A stretch of DNA of 64,000 bases from CAVPXC01 sp963709505 (GCA_963709505.1 CAVPXC010000001.1:62001-126000); one strand, 5' to 3'; numbered from the stretch's first letter, positions 25,609 to 34,226 are shown. Program-made: numbers and translations. The notes: generated by a model from the letters alone, not told the origin.

Positions 25609-26587
25609 AGCTCGAATACGTCACGCGCCGGATGGCCGCAAGGATGCCGTCCACCCCCGGCAGCGCCGCGTCTTCCAGCGGTTTGCTGTAGGGGATCGGA
25701 ATATCCATTGCGCCAACCCGCTCGATAGGTGCGTCCAGGTAGTCGAAGGCCTGTTCCTGTACGAGCGCGGCGATTTCGGCGCCGATACCCAGCCGCCGGT
25801 GCGCTTCGTGCGCCACCACCAACCGGCTGGTTTTCTTAACCGACGCGATCACCGCGTCGATGTCCAGCGGCGCGGTGCATCGTAGGTCGATCACCTCAAC
25901 CGAGATGCCGTCCATAGCCGCTAGCTCCGCCGCTTCCAGGGCAAGCAATACCGTGCGCGACAGACTGACCAGGGTCACGTCGTCGCCAGCACGTTTTGTG
26001 TCGGCTTTACCCAGCGGGATCGTGTACTCTTCGTCCGGCACCGGCCCCTTGGTGTTGTACAGCAGTTTGTGCTCGATGAAAACCACCGGATTGGGCTCAC
26101 GGAAGGCGGTCTTGAGCAGGCCTTTGGCATCGTAGGGTGTCGCTGGCAACACAACCTTCAGGCCGGGAATGTGTGTGAAGAAGGTCTCCAGGCTCTGTGA
26201 ATGCTGCGCTGCATTGCCGCGGCCGCCACCCTGTTGGGTGCGGATCAGCAATGGCACCTGCGCACGTCCACCTGACATATACCGCATCTTGGCCGCCTGG
26301 TTGAAGATCGAGTCCGCCGCGACATAGGCGAAATCCATAAACATCAATTCGGCCATGGGATGTTTACCTGTCATAGCCAGGCCGACGGCCGCGCCGACAA
26401 AGCCAGCCTCGGAGATTGGCGTCTCGATCACCCGCTCCGGCCCAAACCGCGCCAGCAGTCCCTCGGTAACTTTGAACACGCCGCCATAGACTCCGATATC
26501 CTCGCCGAGCAGGACGATGTCCGGGTTACGTTCCATCTCCTCGGTGAGGGCTTCGCGTAGGGCTTGGGAATAGGTTAGTTCACGCAT
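25607..26587 (-). CDS. 2-oxoacid/acetoin dehydrogenase E1 component, beta subunit
   Basis: A 326-residue thiamine-diphosphate enzyme subunit of the PdhB/AcoB type. Features are DIVLLGEDIGVYGGVFKVTE with the cofactor-activating Glu, TPISEAGFVGAAVGLAMTG, LLIRTQQGGGRGNAAQHSQS and the C-terminal EVIDLRCTAPLDIDAVIASV. It pairs with the alpha subunit at 28000, but a fuconolactonase-like gene and a 67-bp repeat array lie between them. No E2 or E3 gene is in the window. The complex decarboxylates a 2-oxoacid or cleaves acetoin; context suggests an acid arising from sugar breakdown. Confidence 0.87.
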   Translation of the reverse strand: MRELTYSQALREALTEEMERNPDIVLLGEDIGVYGGVFKVTEGLLARFGPERVIETPISEAGFVGAAVGLAMTGKHPMAELMFMDFAYVAADSIFNQAAKMRYMSGGRAQVPLLIRTQQGGGRGNAAQHSQSLETFFTHIPGLKVVLPATPYDAKGLLKTAFREPNPVVFIEHKLLYNTKGPVPDEEYTIPLGKADTKRAGDDVTLVSLSRTVLLALEAAELAAMDGISVEVIDLRCTAPLDIDAVIASVKKTSRLVVAHEAHRRLGIGAEIAALVQEQAFDYLDAPIERVGAMDIPIPYSKPLEDAALPGVDGILAAIRRVTYSS

Positions 26588-26603
26588 TTAGAGAGCTCCT
26601 AAG

Positions 26604-26645
26604 ACACCCCTCCCCCTGCCCCCTCCCCTCGGAGGAGAGGGGGTG
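26604..26645. repeat. Inverted partial copy of the 67-bp array palindrome
   Basis: The C-rich block ACCCCTCCCCCTGCCCC and TCGGAGGAGAGGGGG match the array at 26692-27007 in the opposite orientation, separated by about 50 bp of unrelated sequence. Confidence 0.65.
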
Positions 26646-26691
26646 AGAGTAAAGATGCCAGACCACATCCTCGATGCTTGTTCGTTCGCTA

Positions 26692-27007
26692 CTTCCGCCC
26701 CCCTCTCCTCCGAGGGGAGGGGGCAGGGGGAGGGGTGATCTGCGGTAATCCTTGAAGTCACTCCTCCCCCTCTCCTCCGAGGGGAGGGGGCAGGGGGAGG
26801 GGTGATCTGCGGTAATCCTTGAAGTCGCTCCTCCCCCTCTCCTCCGAGGGGAGGGGGCAGGGGGAGGGGTGATCTGCGGTAATCCTTGAAGTCGCTCCTC
26901 CCCCTCTCCTCCGAGGGGAGGGGGCAGGGGGAGGGGTGATCTGCGGTAATCCTTGAAGTCACTCCTCCCCCTCTCCTCCGAGGGGAGGGGGCAGGGGGAG
27001 GGGTGAT
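26692..27007. repeat. 67-bp tandem repeat array (about 4.7 copies)
   Basis: The marker TGATCTGCGGTAATCCTTGA begins at 26736, 26803, 26870 and 26937, exactly 67 bp apart, and a truncated fifth starts at 27004. Each unit also holds a C/G-rich palindrome (CTCCCCCTCTCCTCCGAGG facing GGAGGGGGCAGGGGGAG). Units are almost identical, indicating recent expansion. The array sits between two minus-strand operon genes and may act as a transcriptional attenuator or just be selfish. Confidence 0.9.
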
Positions 27008-27013
27008 TACGGT

Positions 27014-27868
27014 TCACCGAACACTCACACCATAAAACGCCATCGCCGTCTTATACGAAATCTGCTCCTGCTCGGCAAACGGACGCCCCGAGAGGATTTG
27101 TTTGTACGCAGTAATGGCCTTGACGTAACCGCCCGCAAGCACCGAAACGGGCCAATCGCCGCCGAGCATACAACGGCCGGCGCCAAACAGGTCGATGGTC
27201 CAGTCAACGAGCTCGCGGATGCTATCAGCCGTCCAACCCTCCCAATCGCCGCTGGCGGTGCCGAGGCCTGAGATCTTGGCGTAGACGTTGGGATTGGCGG
27301 CGGCCAGGCGCATATCCTCGCCCCATTGGCCCGGCGTCCCGTCTTTGAACGGCGGCTGAGCCAGGTGGTCGATGGCCATTTTGAGGTGCGGAACCTTCTC
27401 ACCGACGATCGGCACGCATTCCATATGCTCGTGCTTCGTCGCGACGACGTCAAAGGTCAGTCCCGCGTCGGCCAGCAGCTTGAGGCTCTCATAGATCGGC
27501 TCCTGCAGCAGCCAGTGCGGATCGGGCTCCTCGTGGATCAAGTGGCGCATGCCTTTGAACGTGGGGTTCTTTGAAAAGCGTTCGATGGCCTTGGCTGTGG
27601 CGTCGGGGTTGAGCAAATCCATCCAGCCAACCACGCCGATGATCCACGGGTAGACGTCGGCCTGATCGAGCATATAGACCGTGTCCTCGAAGCTATTGGC
27701 CGATTGCACCAAGATCGTGGCGGCGACGCCGGCCTCGCCCAATTGAGGCTCCAATTCGGCTGCCAAATACGTTCGATACAGCGGCCCATAGGCCGGGATT
27801 AGCCAGGGATACTCGACTTTGGCAAGATCCCAGAGGTGTTGGTGGGTGTCGATCAGGGGAGTGTTCAT
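27014..27868 (-). CDS. Amidohydrolase-2 family lactonase (L-fuconolactonase-like)
   Basis: A 284-residue metal-dependent hydrolase of COG3618, which includes L-fuconolactonase and L-rhamnono-lactonase. The metal site is visible: HxH in PLIDTHQHLWDLAKVEYPWL, His in LKMAIDHLAQPP and Asp in GRCMLGGDWPVSVLAGGY. It opens sugar lactones formed by a preceding dehydrogenase. With the SDR, Gfo/Idh and E1 genes of the same operon this suggests oxidative breakdown of a deoxyhexose or related sugar. It is placed between the genes for the two E1 subunits. Confidence 0.82.
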   Translation of the reverse strand: MNTPLIDTHQHLWDLAKVEYPWLIPAYGPLYRTYLAAELEPQLGEAGVAATILVQSANSFEDTVYMLDQADVYPWIIGVVGWMDLLNPDATAKAIERFSKNPTFKGMRHLIHEEPDPHWLLQEPIYESLKLLADAGLTFDVVATKHEHMECVPIVGEKVPHLKMAIDHLAQPPFKDGTPGQWGEDMRLAAANPNVYAKISGLGTASGDWEGWTADSIRELVDWTIDLFGAGRCMLGGDWPVSVLAGGYVKAITAYKQILSGRPFAEQEQISYKTAMAFYGVSVR

Positions 27869-27896
27869 TTGGGTGCTGGCTCCTTTGATGATTCTA

Positions 27897-28003
27897 ACCC
27901 GTAATGCGTAATGCGTAACACGTAACCCGGAGTCCGGAGCGTTTCCAAAACACGTCCTGTCGGTTCCGGCTTCCGGGTTACGTGTTACGCTTTACGCCGT
28001 TAC
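27897..28003. repeat. Mirrored-unit spacer of GTAATGCGTAAC words
   Basis: Left part CCCGTAATGCGTAATGCG followed by TAACACGTAACCCGGAG; right part CTTCCGGGTTACGTGTTACG followed by CTTTACGCCGTTACG. The right part overlaps the end of the E1 alpha gene by 4 bases. Same style as 23338-23412. Confidence 0.7.
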
Positions 28004-28959
28004 GCAAACACATGCTCTTCAATTTCACTCAGGTCCGGCCAAGGGCTCTCCAGCGCAAAACGCTTGATCTCCTCCATTTCGGCGGCCACTTCAGCTTGAA
28101 TAGCGTCAATTTCAGCCTGGCTGAAGCCGAATTCGGCGATAAGGCGCTGCGGAAAGGTGGTGATCATGTCCTTGGCGCGCCATTCAGCCACTTCTTCCTT
28201 GGTGCGATACGGCTCGCTGTCGCCGACCATGTGGCCGAAGAGGCGATAGGTCATGGCTTCAATAAACACTGGCCCGCCGCCGTTTCGAGCGTGGTCGACC
28301 GCCCGGCTTGTCGTTTCGTACACGGCGATTGGGTCATAGCCGTCCACTGTCATCGTGGTCCAGCCAAAGCCTGCCGCGCGCTCGGCCAGGGTTGCGGTGC
28401 CGATCATGGCGCTGATCGGGGTCATCTCGGAATAGAGGTTGTTTTCGCAGAAAAAGACCACCGGCGCTTTCCAGGCCGCGGCCAGATTGAGCGCCTCGAG
28501 CAGCGCGCCCTGGTTGGTTGCGCCATCGCCGAAGATCGTCATCGCCACCTGGCCGGTTTTGTCCAGCTTAGCGCGCAGGGCTGCGCCGACGGCAATCGGC
28601 GCGCCCGCGCCGACGATGGCATTCTCACCCAGCAGGCCGACGGTCAGGTCAGTGTAGTGCATCGAACCGCCCTTGCCTTGGCTGCAGCCGGTGCGTCGAC
28701 CAAGCAGTTCGGCCATGCCCTCTTTCGGGTCGAGACCCTTGGCGATCGCGTGGCCGTGGCCGCGGTAGGTGCAGGTCAGATAATCGTCGCGTCTCAGAGG
28801 AAAGACCGCGCCGACGGCCGTGCCCTCCTGGCCGATGCAGGGATGCAACGAACCGCGCAATTCGCCACTGAGAAAAAAGGCGACAGCCTGCTCTTCGAAA
28901 CGGCGAATGAGCAGCATGGTTCGATACATGCGTCGTAGATCAGCGTGTGTCAGCGTCAT
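28000..28959 (-). CDS. 2-oxoacid/acetoin dehydrogenase E1 component, alpha subunit
   Basis: A 319-residue PdhA/AcoA-type subunit. The thiamine-diphosphate motif runs from MTIFGDGATNQGALLEALNL to VVFFCENN. Other landmarks are LLIRRFEEQAVAFFLSGELR, CIGQEGTAVGA and MTYRLFGHMVGDSEPYRTKE. It forms the E1 heterotetramer with the beta subunit at 25607. The start at 28959 follows CAGGAGAG; the longer frame to 29082 would translate palindromes D and E and is rejected. It lies between the cupin and the lactonase-like gene. Confidence 0.87.
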   Translation of the reverse strand: MTLTHADLRRMYRTMLLIRRFEEQAVAFFLSGELRGSLHPCIGQEGTAVGAVFPLRRDDYLTCTYRGHGHAIAKGLDPKEGMAELLGRRTGCSQGKGGSMHYTDLTVGLLGENAIVGAGAPIAVGAALRAKLDKTGQVAMTIFGDGATNQGALLEALNLAAAWKAPVVFFCENNLYSEMTPISAMIGTATLAERAAGFGWTTMTVDGYDPIAVYETTSRAVDHARNGGGPVFIEAMTYRLFGHMVGDSEPYRTKEEVAEWRAKDMITTFPQRLIAEFGFSQAEIDAIQAEVAAEMEEIKRFALESPWPDLSEIEEHVFA

Positions 28960-28979
28960 AAACCTCTCCTGGCCCGACA

Positions 28980-29011
28980 GACCTCCGAGGTCACGGAAGA
29001 CCTCGGAGGTC
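28980..29011. repeat. 32-bp palindrome, 13-6-13 type, copy D
   Basis: Left arm GACCTCCGAGGTC, loop ACGGAA, right arm GACCTCGGAGGTC, directly upstream of the E1 alpha ribosome site. Confidence 0.85.
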
Positions 29012-29034
29012 AATCGACATATCGACATCACCAC

Positions 29035-29066
29035 GACTTCCGAGGTCTTCCGTGACCTCGGAAGTC
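29035..29066. repeat. 32-bp palindrome, 13-6-13 type, copy E
   Basis: Left arm GACTTCCGAGGTC, loop TTCCGT, right arm GACCTCGGAAGTC. It is in inverted orientation relative to copy D, 23 bp away, like the A/B pair at 4098-4193. Confidence 0.85.
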
Positions 29067-29078
29067 TGTCTGCAATAT

Positions 29079-29486
29079 TCACGACAACGGCGGGGTAAAA
29101 ATCGTCAGCAGAACCACCGTCTCCGCGCCGGTGTTGCGCAAGGCATGTTCGAGACCTGCGGGGATGGCGACGATCTGTCCGGCGACGAATATGTGGTCGG
29201 TATCGCCCAGCGTAAGCTCGCTTTGCCCCGCAAGCACGTAGACCGTCTCGATCTCCTTTGGGTGGAGGTGACGGCCGATGACACCGCCCGGTGGCACGTT
29301 GACCAAATTGACGCCCGCCAGCGGATTGCTGGCTGAGGAGATCAACGTCTTCATGGAGATGTCGCGGAAGCGGGGATGGTCGACCCAGCCAATGGCAGAC
29401 GAATCGACGATGGACGGGGCAGTCGCAGGGTTGAGGTCATGGCGATCTCCATTGGGCGGGTTGGCCGCTGCTCTTGCCATTTCCAT
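29079..29486 (-). CDS. Cupin domain protein of the FadR-headed operon
   Basis: A single cupin domain with both motifs: VNLVNVPPGGVIGRHLHPKE (metal-binding His residues) and GQIVAIPAGLEHALRNTGAE. The true start is unclear. The open frame reaches 29486, which overlaps the regulator gene by 50 bp. An ATG at 29440 overlaps the regulator's stop in the usual ATGA fashion but is one frame off; adding a single C in the CCC run at 29428-29430 would join it (MTSTPATAPSIVDSSAIGW). A conservative internal start is the ATG at 29354. The ligand is unknown. Confidence 0.68.
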   Translation of the reverse strand: MEMARAAANPPNGDRHDLNPATAPSIVDSSAIGWVDHPRFRDISMKTLISSASNPLAGVNLVNVPPGGVIGRHLHPKEIETVYVLAGQSELTLGDTDHIFVAGQIVAIPAGLEHALRNTGAETVVLLTIFTPPLS

Positions 29487-30240
29487 GCATCGAGGGCAGC
29501 GGGGCGGCCCGTCGTTCCTGCAGACGATCCTGCAGGATGCCGTAGTAGAAGGCGATGTGTTCGGTCATCTTGCAGCGAGCTAGCTCGGCATCACATGCTT
29601 CCACGGCCGCGACAATGGCTTCATGCTGCTCGAAGACCTGTTCGACCGGCCGGGCGCCGTAGTGATCCCAGGCATACGCGAAGTGCTCGCGCAGTTGCTC
29701 CATCAGGGGCGTCAGGAGCACGCCGAACAACTCGTTGCGGGTCGCCTCGGCCAGAAGAAGATGGAAGCGAAAGTCCAGTTCTGCCAGAACTCGGGACATC
29801 TCGGCGTGTTTGCGCATCTCCTCGCAGAGCCGGCGCAGCTCCTGGCGTTCTTCAGGGGTGGCTCGCACCGCGGCCAGCGCGGCGATCTCCACCTCCAGCA
29901 CGCGGCGGATCTCGGCCAGTCGCACGTCAATTCCGTCCTGGTCGAGCAATTGCAGGTACAGGCGTAGGGAGCGGGAAACGGTCGATGAGTTCGGTTGGCG
30001 TACATACAGACCGCTGCCGGTGAGGGTCTCCAAGACCCCGCGAGCCTCCAGCACTTTAACCGCCTCGCGCACGACGGTGCGGCTTACGCCGAAAGCCTCG
30101 GCCAGGTCGCGCTCCGGAGGCAGGCGGTCGCCGGGTCCCCAGGTGTTGCCCTGGATCAGGTCGATGATCTTGTCGACGACTCGTTCGTATAGGCGCTGCT
30201 CGCGTTCGAGCGGTGCGATCTCGTAAAGCTTGGAGTCCAT
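29437..30240 (-). CDS. FadR-family (GntR) transcriptional regulator
   Basis: A 267-residue regulator. The N-terminal winged helix is DRLPPERDLAEAFGVSRTVV, continuing REAVKVLEARGVLETLTGSGLYV. The C-terminal all-helical FCD domain (IRRVLEVEIAALAAVRATPE, LAELDFRFHLLLAEATRNEL, HEAIVAAVEACDAELARCKM) carries the Asp and His residues that often bind a metal and a carboxylate effector. It heads the minus-strand catabolic operon, so it probably represses it until a sugar acid or carboxylate intermediate binds. A candidate operator lies 50 bases upstream. Confidence 0.88.
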   Translation of the reverse strand: MDSKLYEIAPLEREQRLYERVVDKIIDLIQGNTWGPGDRLPPERDLAEAFGVSRTVVREAVKVLEARGVLETLTGSGLYVRQPNSSTVSRSLRLYLQLLDQDGIDVRLAEIRRVLEVEIAALAAVRATPEERQELRRLCEEMRKHAEMSRVLAELDFRFHLLLAEATRNELFGVLLTPLMEQLREHFAYAWDHYGARPVEQVFEQHEAIVAAVEACDAELARCKMTEHIAFYYGILQDRLQERRAAPLPSMHGNGKSSGQPAQWRSP

Positions 30241-30290
30241 GGCTGGGGTTTTGGGTTAGGATCGAGCAAAAGTAGAATCTGAGAAGGCTA

Positions 30291-30310
30291 TATGATGGTA
30301 TTCCATCGTA
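30291..30310. promoter_or_regulatory. Candidate GntR/FadR operator
   Basis: TATGATGG and CCATCGTA face each other (7 of 8 pairs) around TATT, about 50 bp upstream of the regulator start. The size and symmetry fit GntR-family operators; no binding evidence exists. Confidence 0.4.
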
Positions 30311-30365
30311 CCCAAAAGAAACGGGTTGTCAAATCTCTTGAGAATAGCCCCATGCCGATCGTGGT

Positions 30366-31109
30366 TTATACATCGGCCAGCGCACAGCCGATGACGCCAT
30401 CGTCGTAGGTCATCTTGAGTTGTTCGCCGGGCTGAAGTACCAGGAAATCCTTCTCCCAGTCGCCGAAAACCAGCCGGCGCACGAGGACCATGTCACCGGT
30501 GACCTTCTCGAAGACCCAGCCGCGGCGCGAGGCGTCGTCGCGCGCCCGCTGCTCGATTTTGCTGCCGTCGCCGACGCCCATGTCGATGAACGCCGCACGC
30601 TTGTAGTGCGCCTGCCAGGCCCCCATGACTTCCATCAGATAGTCGGCGTTTTCCTTGCCGTATTTCTCCACGTACTCTTCGTACACAGCCTGGCCTTCGC
30701 TCCCGGTGCCCGAACCCATGCTCATGCTGCCACCCGTGCCGTCGTCGCGCTCCATGTAGTCCAGGGCATACCAGTAGGTGCCCGGCTGCTTCTCGAACTC
30801 GGCGTTGTAGCGCTCGCGGCCGCCCAGGAAGATCGTGATGCAATCGTGGGCACGCGGCACGACCACGGGAACGTCCTTGGCCGTGAGCCCCGCGGTGGCC
30901 TGGCCGCACAGGCCATAGGCCATTACGACGGCGTCATACCCCTGTCCGGCGGCCGCGTCGATCCGCTCCTGCAGCCGGCCGCGCAGAATCGGCGGCGTGT
31001 TGTGCAGGCCGCGTTGAAAAAGCTCCACATCGACGATATGCGGCGACTGGGCCGCGCTGAGGTAGAGCGGACGGGCGAGCACTTCGCAGGCCAGGCACTT
31101 CAAACGCAT
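30366..31109 (-). CDS. DUF1638 family protein
   Basis: A 247-residue protein of the DUF1638 family. It starts MRLKCLACEVLARPLYLSAA and contains GYDAVVMAYGLCGQATAGLT and VVVPRAHDCITIFLGGRERY, the conserved Cys/His-bearing segments. The function is not known; members occur in organisms with corrinoid methyltransferases, and here it is divergent from a cluster with a corrinoid protein and UroD homologues. The start at 31109 leaves a normal distance to the divergent promoter of the sugar cluster. Two internal repeats of Gly/Ser/Met near residue 120 (GGSMSMGSGTGS) look like a flexible loop. Confidence 0.75.
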   Translation of the reverse strand: MRLKCLACEVLARPLYLSAAQSPHIVDVELFQRGLHNTPPILRGRLQERIDAAAGQGYDAVVMAYGLCGQATAGLTAKDVPVVVPRAHDCITIFLGGRERYNAEFEKQPGTYWYALDYMERDDGTGGSMSMGSGTGSEGQAVYEEYVEKYGKENADYLMEVMGAWQAHYKRAAFIDMGVGDGSKIEQRARDDASRRGWVFEKVTGDMVLVRRLVFGDWEKDFLVLQPGEQLKMTYDDGVIGCALADV

Positions 31110-31237
31110 AGACGATTCTCCGTTCAAAGCTAGAGGTAGGATCGATGCCGGTCGAGTATAACATAGCAAAGTATCGACGGCAAAGAAGACCACTCCAGGC
31201 CAGCGGTCGGTTTGTCCCATTCAGATCAACGATGACC

Positions 31238-31266
31238 TTGACAACGCATCGAATTTGGTGTATGCT
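31238..31266 (+). promoter_or_regulatory. Promoter of the CUT2 sugar-transport operon
   Basis: TTGACA at 31238-31243, a 17-bp spacer and TATGCT at 31261-31266. The same arrangement with the same palindrome downstream occurs before the LacI-UroD fusion gene. Confidence 0.7.
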
Positions 31267-31275
31267 GTCGATATG

Positions 31276-31297
31276 AAATCGATATCATGATATCGGT
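31276..31297. promoter_or_regulatory. Operator of the LacI-UroD regulon, site 1
   Basis: AAATCGATATCATGATATCG at 31276-31295 is identical to the first 20 bases of the perfect 24-bp palindrome at 38086. It begins 9 bp after the -10 box, where a bound repressor would block transcription. Confidence 0.72.
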
Positions 31298-31410
31298 GCA
31301 GAACGACACCTCAAGCGATCCCGCTGCTAAGCGTACCCTTGAGGTTCCCCTATGTGCGGTAGCTCCATTTGGAGCTTAATCCTGTTTCAGTGTGGAAAAC
31401 GGAGGTTTCA

Positions 31411-32439
31411 GTGAAGACCAAGACGATGTTGCTCACTCTCATAAGCCTGCTGGTCGTCGTAGCGATGATGGCCGGCTGCGCGCCTGCACCCACGGCGCAA
31501 CCCGCCGCCGAAGCGACAGCCGCGCCCGCCGCCGAAGCGACAGCCGCGCCCGCCGTGGATGCGACCGCCAAGCCCTACATTCCCGTCATCTCCAAAGGCT
31601 TCCAGCACCAGTTCTGGCAGGCCGTGAAGGCCGGCTCCGAGCAGGCCGCCAAGGACCTCAACGTGGACATCACGTTCGAAGGCCCTGAGTCGGAGGCGCA
31701 GGTTGACAAGCAGTATGAGATGATCCAGGCTGCATTGGCCAAGAACCCGGCCGCGCTCTGTTTGGCCGCAGTCGACAGCAAAGCCATGATCCCCCTGCTC
31801 GAAGAGGCTAAGGCCAAGGGCATTCCGGTCATCGGCTTCGACTTTGGCGTCGACAGCGACATTCCGCTCTCCACGGCCACCACAGACAATATCGCGGCCG
31901 CCGGTCTGGCTGCCGACAAGATGGCCGAGCTGATCGGCGGCTCGGGCAAGGTCGCCGTGCTCGTGCACGACCAGACCAGCCGCACTGGCATCGACCGTCG
32001 CGATGGGTTCCTGAACCGCATGAAGGAGAAGTACCCCGACATCGAGATCGTGAACGTCGATTACGGCGCAGGTGACCACCTCAAGTCTACCGACATTGCC
32101 AAGGCGATCGTCCAGGCCAACCCTGACCTGAAGGGCTATTTCGGTGCAAACGAAGGCTCGATCATCGGCGTGCTCAACGCGGTGAAGGAGCTGGGCAAGG
32201 AAGGCAAGATCGTGGTGATCGGCTACAACTTAGGCAAACAGCAGCTGGATGCGATCATGAGCGGCGCCGAAGCCGGCGCGATCACGCAGAACCCGGTCGG
32301 CATCGGCTACAAGTGCGTCGAGGCAGCGGTCAAGGCGATCAACGGCGAGACCCTGCCCAAGATCATCGACACCGGTTTCTTCTGGTTCGACAAGACCAAC
32401 ATCGACTCGGCCGAAATCAAGCCGCTGTTGTACCAGTAG
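31411..32439 (+). CDS. Ribose-type sugar ABC transporter substrate-binding lipoprotein
   Basis: A 342-residue lipoprotein (LLTLISLLVVVAMMAGC lipobox) with a Pro/Ala-rich linker, then a periplasmic-binding-protein type 4 domain (VISKGFQHQFWQAVKAGSEQ, AVDSKAMIPLLEEAKAKGIP, KGYFGANEGSIIGVLNAVKE). It captures a monosaccharide outside the cell for the CUT2 importer encoded by the next two genes. The GTG at 31411 is chosen because GGAGG lies 6 bases before it. The linker has a duplicated 9-residue unit (AAEATAAPA). It is the first gene of the operon controlled by the palindromic operator at 31276. Confidence 0.88.
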   Translation: MKTKTMLLTLISLLVVVAMMAGCAPAPTAQPAAEATAAPAAEATAAPAVDATAKPYIPVISKGFQHQFWQAVKAGSEQAAKDLNVDITFEGPESEAQVDKQYEMIQAALAKNPAALCLAAVDSKAMIPLLEEAKAKGIPVIGFDFGVDSDIPLSTATTDNIAAAGLAADKMAELIGGSGKVAVLVHDQTSRTGIDRRDGFLNRMKEKYPDIEIVNVDYGAGDHLKSTDIAKAIVQANPDLKGYFGANEGSIIGVLNAVKELGKEGKIVVIGYNLGKQQLDAIMSGAEAGAITQNPVGIGYKCVEAAVKAINGETLPKIIDTGFFWFDKTNIDSAEIKPLLYQ

Positions 32440-32490
32440 ACCTGAAACCGCCATCTGGCGGTGCAGATCATTCAAGAACGCGTTTTAGAG

Positions 32491-32525
32491 GGCGTCCTCG
32501 CCCGGCTCTACCAGGCGAGGACGCC
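32491..32525. other. Intercistronic stem-loop after the binding-protein gene
   Basis: GGCGTCCTCGCC and GGCGAGGACGCC form a perfect 12-bp stem with an 11-nt loop and no T-run. Such hairpins often protect the binding-protein message from decay so that it exceeds the downstream ATPase and permease. Confidence 0.65.
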
Positions 32526-32669
32526 TCACGGTTCAATGTACAGGCCCCGTTCACTCTGACTCCCACTTCCTCGTTTAAGACGTTGTCCCCAAATAACTTC
32601 CCGGTTTGGCCCGATCGCAGAATGGCCACAACAGCGAAGCATGTACGAGACAACCACTAAGGACCTGCC

Positions 32670-34224
32670 ATGGGTGATGTCCTCGTTCTGATGGAAGGGA
32701 TCGACAAGTCCTTTCCCGGTGTGCATGCGCTGGATCAAGCTAAATTCGAGTTGCGCGCCGGTGAGGTGCATGCGCTCGTCGGCGAAAACGGCGCAGGCAA
32801 GTCCACTCTGATGAAAGTGCTTGCCGGGGTCTATTCCAAAGATGCCGGCCGCATCCTTTATCTGGGCAAAGAGGTCGAGATCCATACCCCGCGAGCCGCG
32901 CAGCACCTGGGGATCAGTATGATCCACCAGGAGCTGAATCTGATGCCCCACCTTACGCTGGCGCAGAATGTCTTCATCGGCCGCGAGCCACGCCAGGGTA
33001 TCCGCCTGGTACTGAACGAAAATCGGATCAACGCTCAAACGCAAGAGCTTTTCGATTCGATGCACCTGAAATTGAACCCGCGCACCAAGGTCTCCGATTT
33101 GACCGTCGCCAGACAACAAATGGTTGAGATCGCCAAAGCGCTGTCTTTCAATTCGCAGGTGCTGATCATGGACGAGCCAACCGCGGCGCTGACGGAGGCG
33201 GAAATCGACGAGCTCTTCCGCATGATCCGCCAGATGCGCGACAAGGGCGTCGGCGTCGTTTACATCTCGCACCGGCTCGAAGAACTCAAACAGATTACCG
33301 ACCGCATCACCGTCATGCGCGATGGTCGCTACGTGGATACTGTCGATGCACAAACGACGACCATCGATCAGATCATCAGCATGATGGTCGGACGCACGAT
33401 CTACGAGTCGTCACCGGAGGTTCCGGAACATCCCAGTGAAGACGTTGCGCTGGAGGTCAAGAACCTGAACCGGGGCAGCGTGATCAAGGACGTCAGCTTT
33501 GCGCTCAAGAAGGGTGAGATCCTGGGCTTTGCCGGGCTGATGGGTGCGGGACGCACCGAGGTGGCGCGTGCGGTGTTCGGCGCTGATCCGGTCGACTCGG
33601 GCGATATCTATGTGCGCGGCAAAAAGGTCCACATCAAGCACCCCCGTGATGCCGTGAGACATGGCATCGGCTATTTGTCAGAGGACCGCAAGCGCTACGG
33701 ACTGGCCCTCGGCATGGACGTCGAGTTCGAACATCGTGCTGGCCTCGTTCCAGAAATTCCTGGGCTTGTTGGGTGTGGTCAACAGCGGCAAGATGCGGCA
33801 GACCGGACAGCAGTACGTGCAGGCGTTATCTATCAAGACTCCTAGCTTGCAGCAGCGGGTCAAGAACCTCTCAGGTGGCAACCAACAAAAGGTGGTTATC
33901 GGCAAATGGCTGACCGCCGATACCGACATCTTGATCTTCGACGAGCCGACACGCGGCATTGACGTCGGCGCCAAGAGCGAGATCTACCGGCTGCTCAACG
34001 ACCTGGCGCAACAGGGCAAGGCGATCATCATGATATCCTCCGAACTGCCGGAGATTTTGCGCATGAGCCACCGCATTGTCGTCATGTGCGAAGGGCGTAT
34101 CACAGGTGAATTGAGCGCCGCCGAAGCCACCCAAGAACGGATCATGACCTTTGCCACGCAGCGTAAGGAACTCGTTGCTACGGACGAGAGTATCACCAAC
34201 GGCTTACAAGCCGGAAAGGGTTAG
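32670..34224 (+). CDS. Sugar ABC transporter ATP-binding protein (RbsA/MglA type), frameshifted
   Basis: About 517 residues after dropping one T of TT at 33726-33727. It is a tandem ATPase: domain 1 has Walker A GENGAGKSTLMKVL and Walker B VLIMDEPTAALTEAE; domain 2 has the degenerate Walker A GLMGAGRTEVARAVFG normal for this family, signature LSGGNQQKVVIGKW and Walker B ILIFDEPTRGIDVGAK. The first frame runs on wrongly as DVEFEHRAGLVPEIPG; the corrected path reads MDVESNIVLASFQKFLGLLG. It powers import with the permease at 34227 (2-bp gap). Confidence 0.85.
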
Positions 34225-34226
34225 CT

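Noticed and set aside
26692..27007. CRISPR array
   Set aside because: The whole 67-bp unit is conserved; there are no variable spacers between constant repeats and no cas genes.
26588..27017. Two long overlapping frames of Pro/Ser-rich repeats on the minus strand
   Set aside because: They are translations of the 67-bp tandem array. The period is not a multiple of three, so the protein repeat would be three units long only by chance; no start signal.
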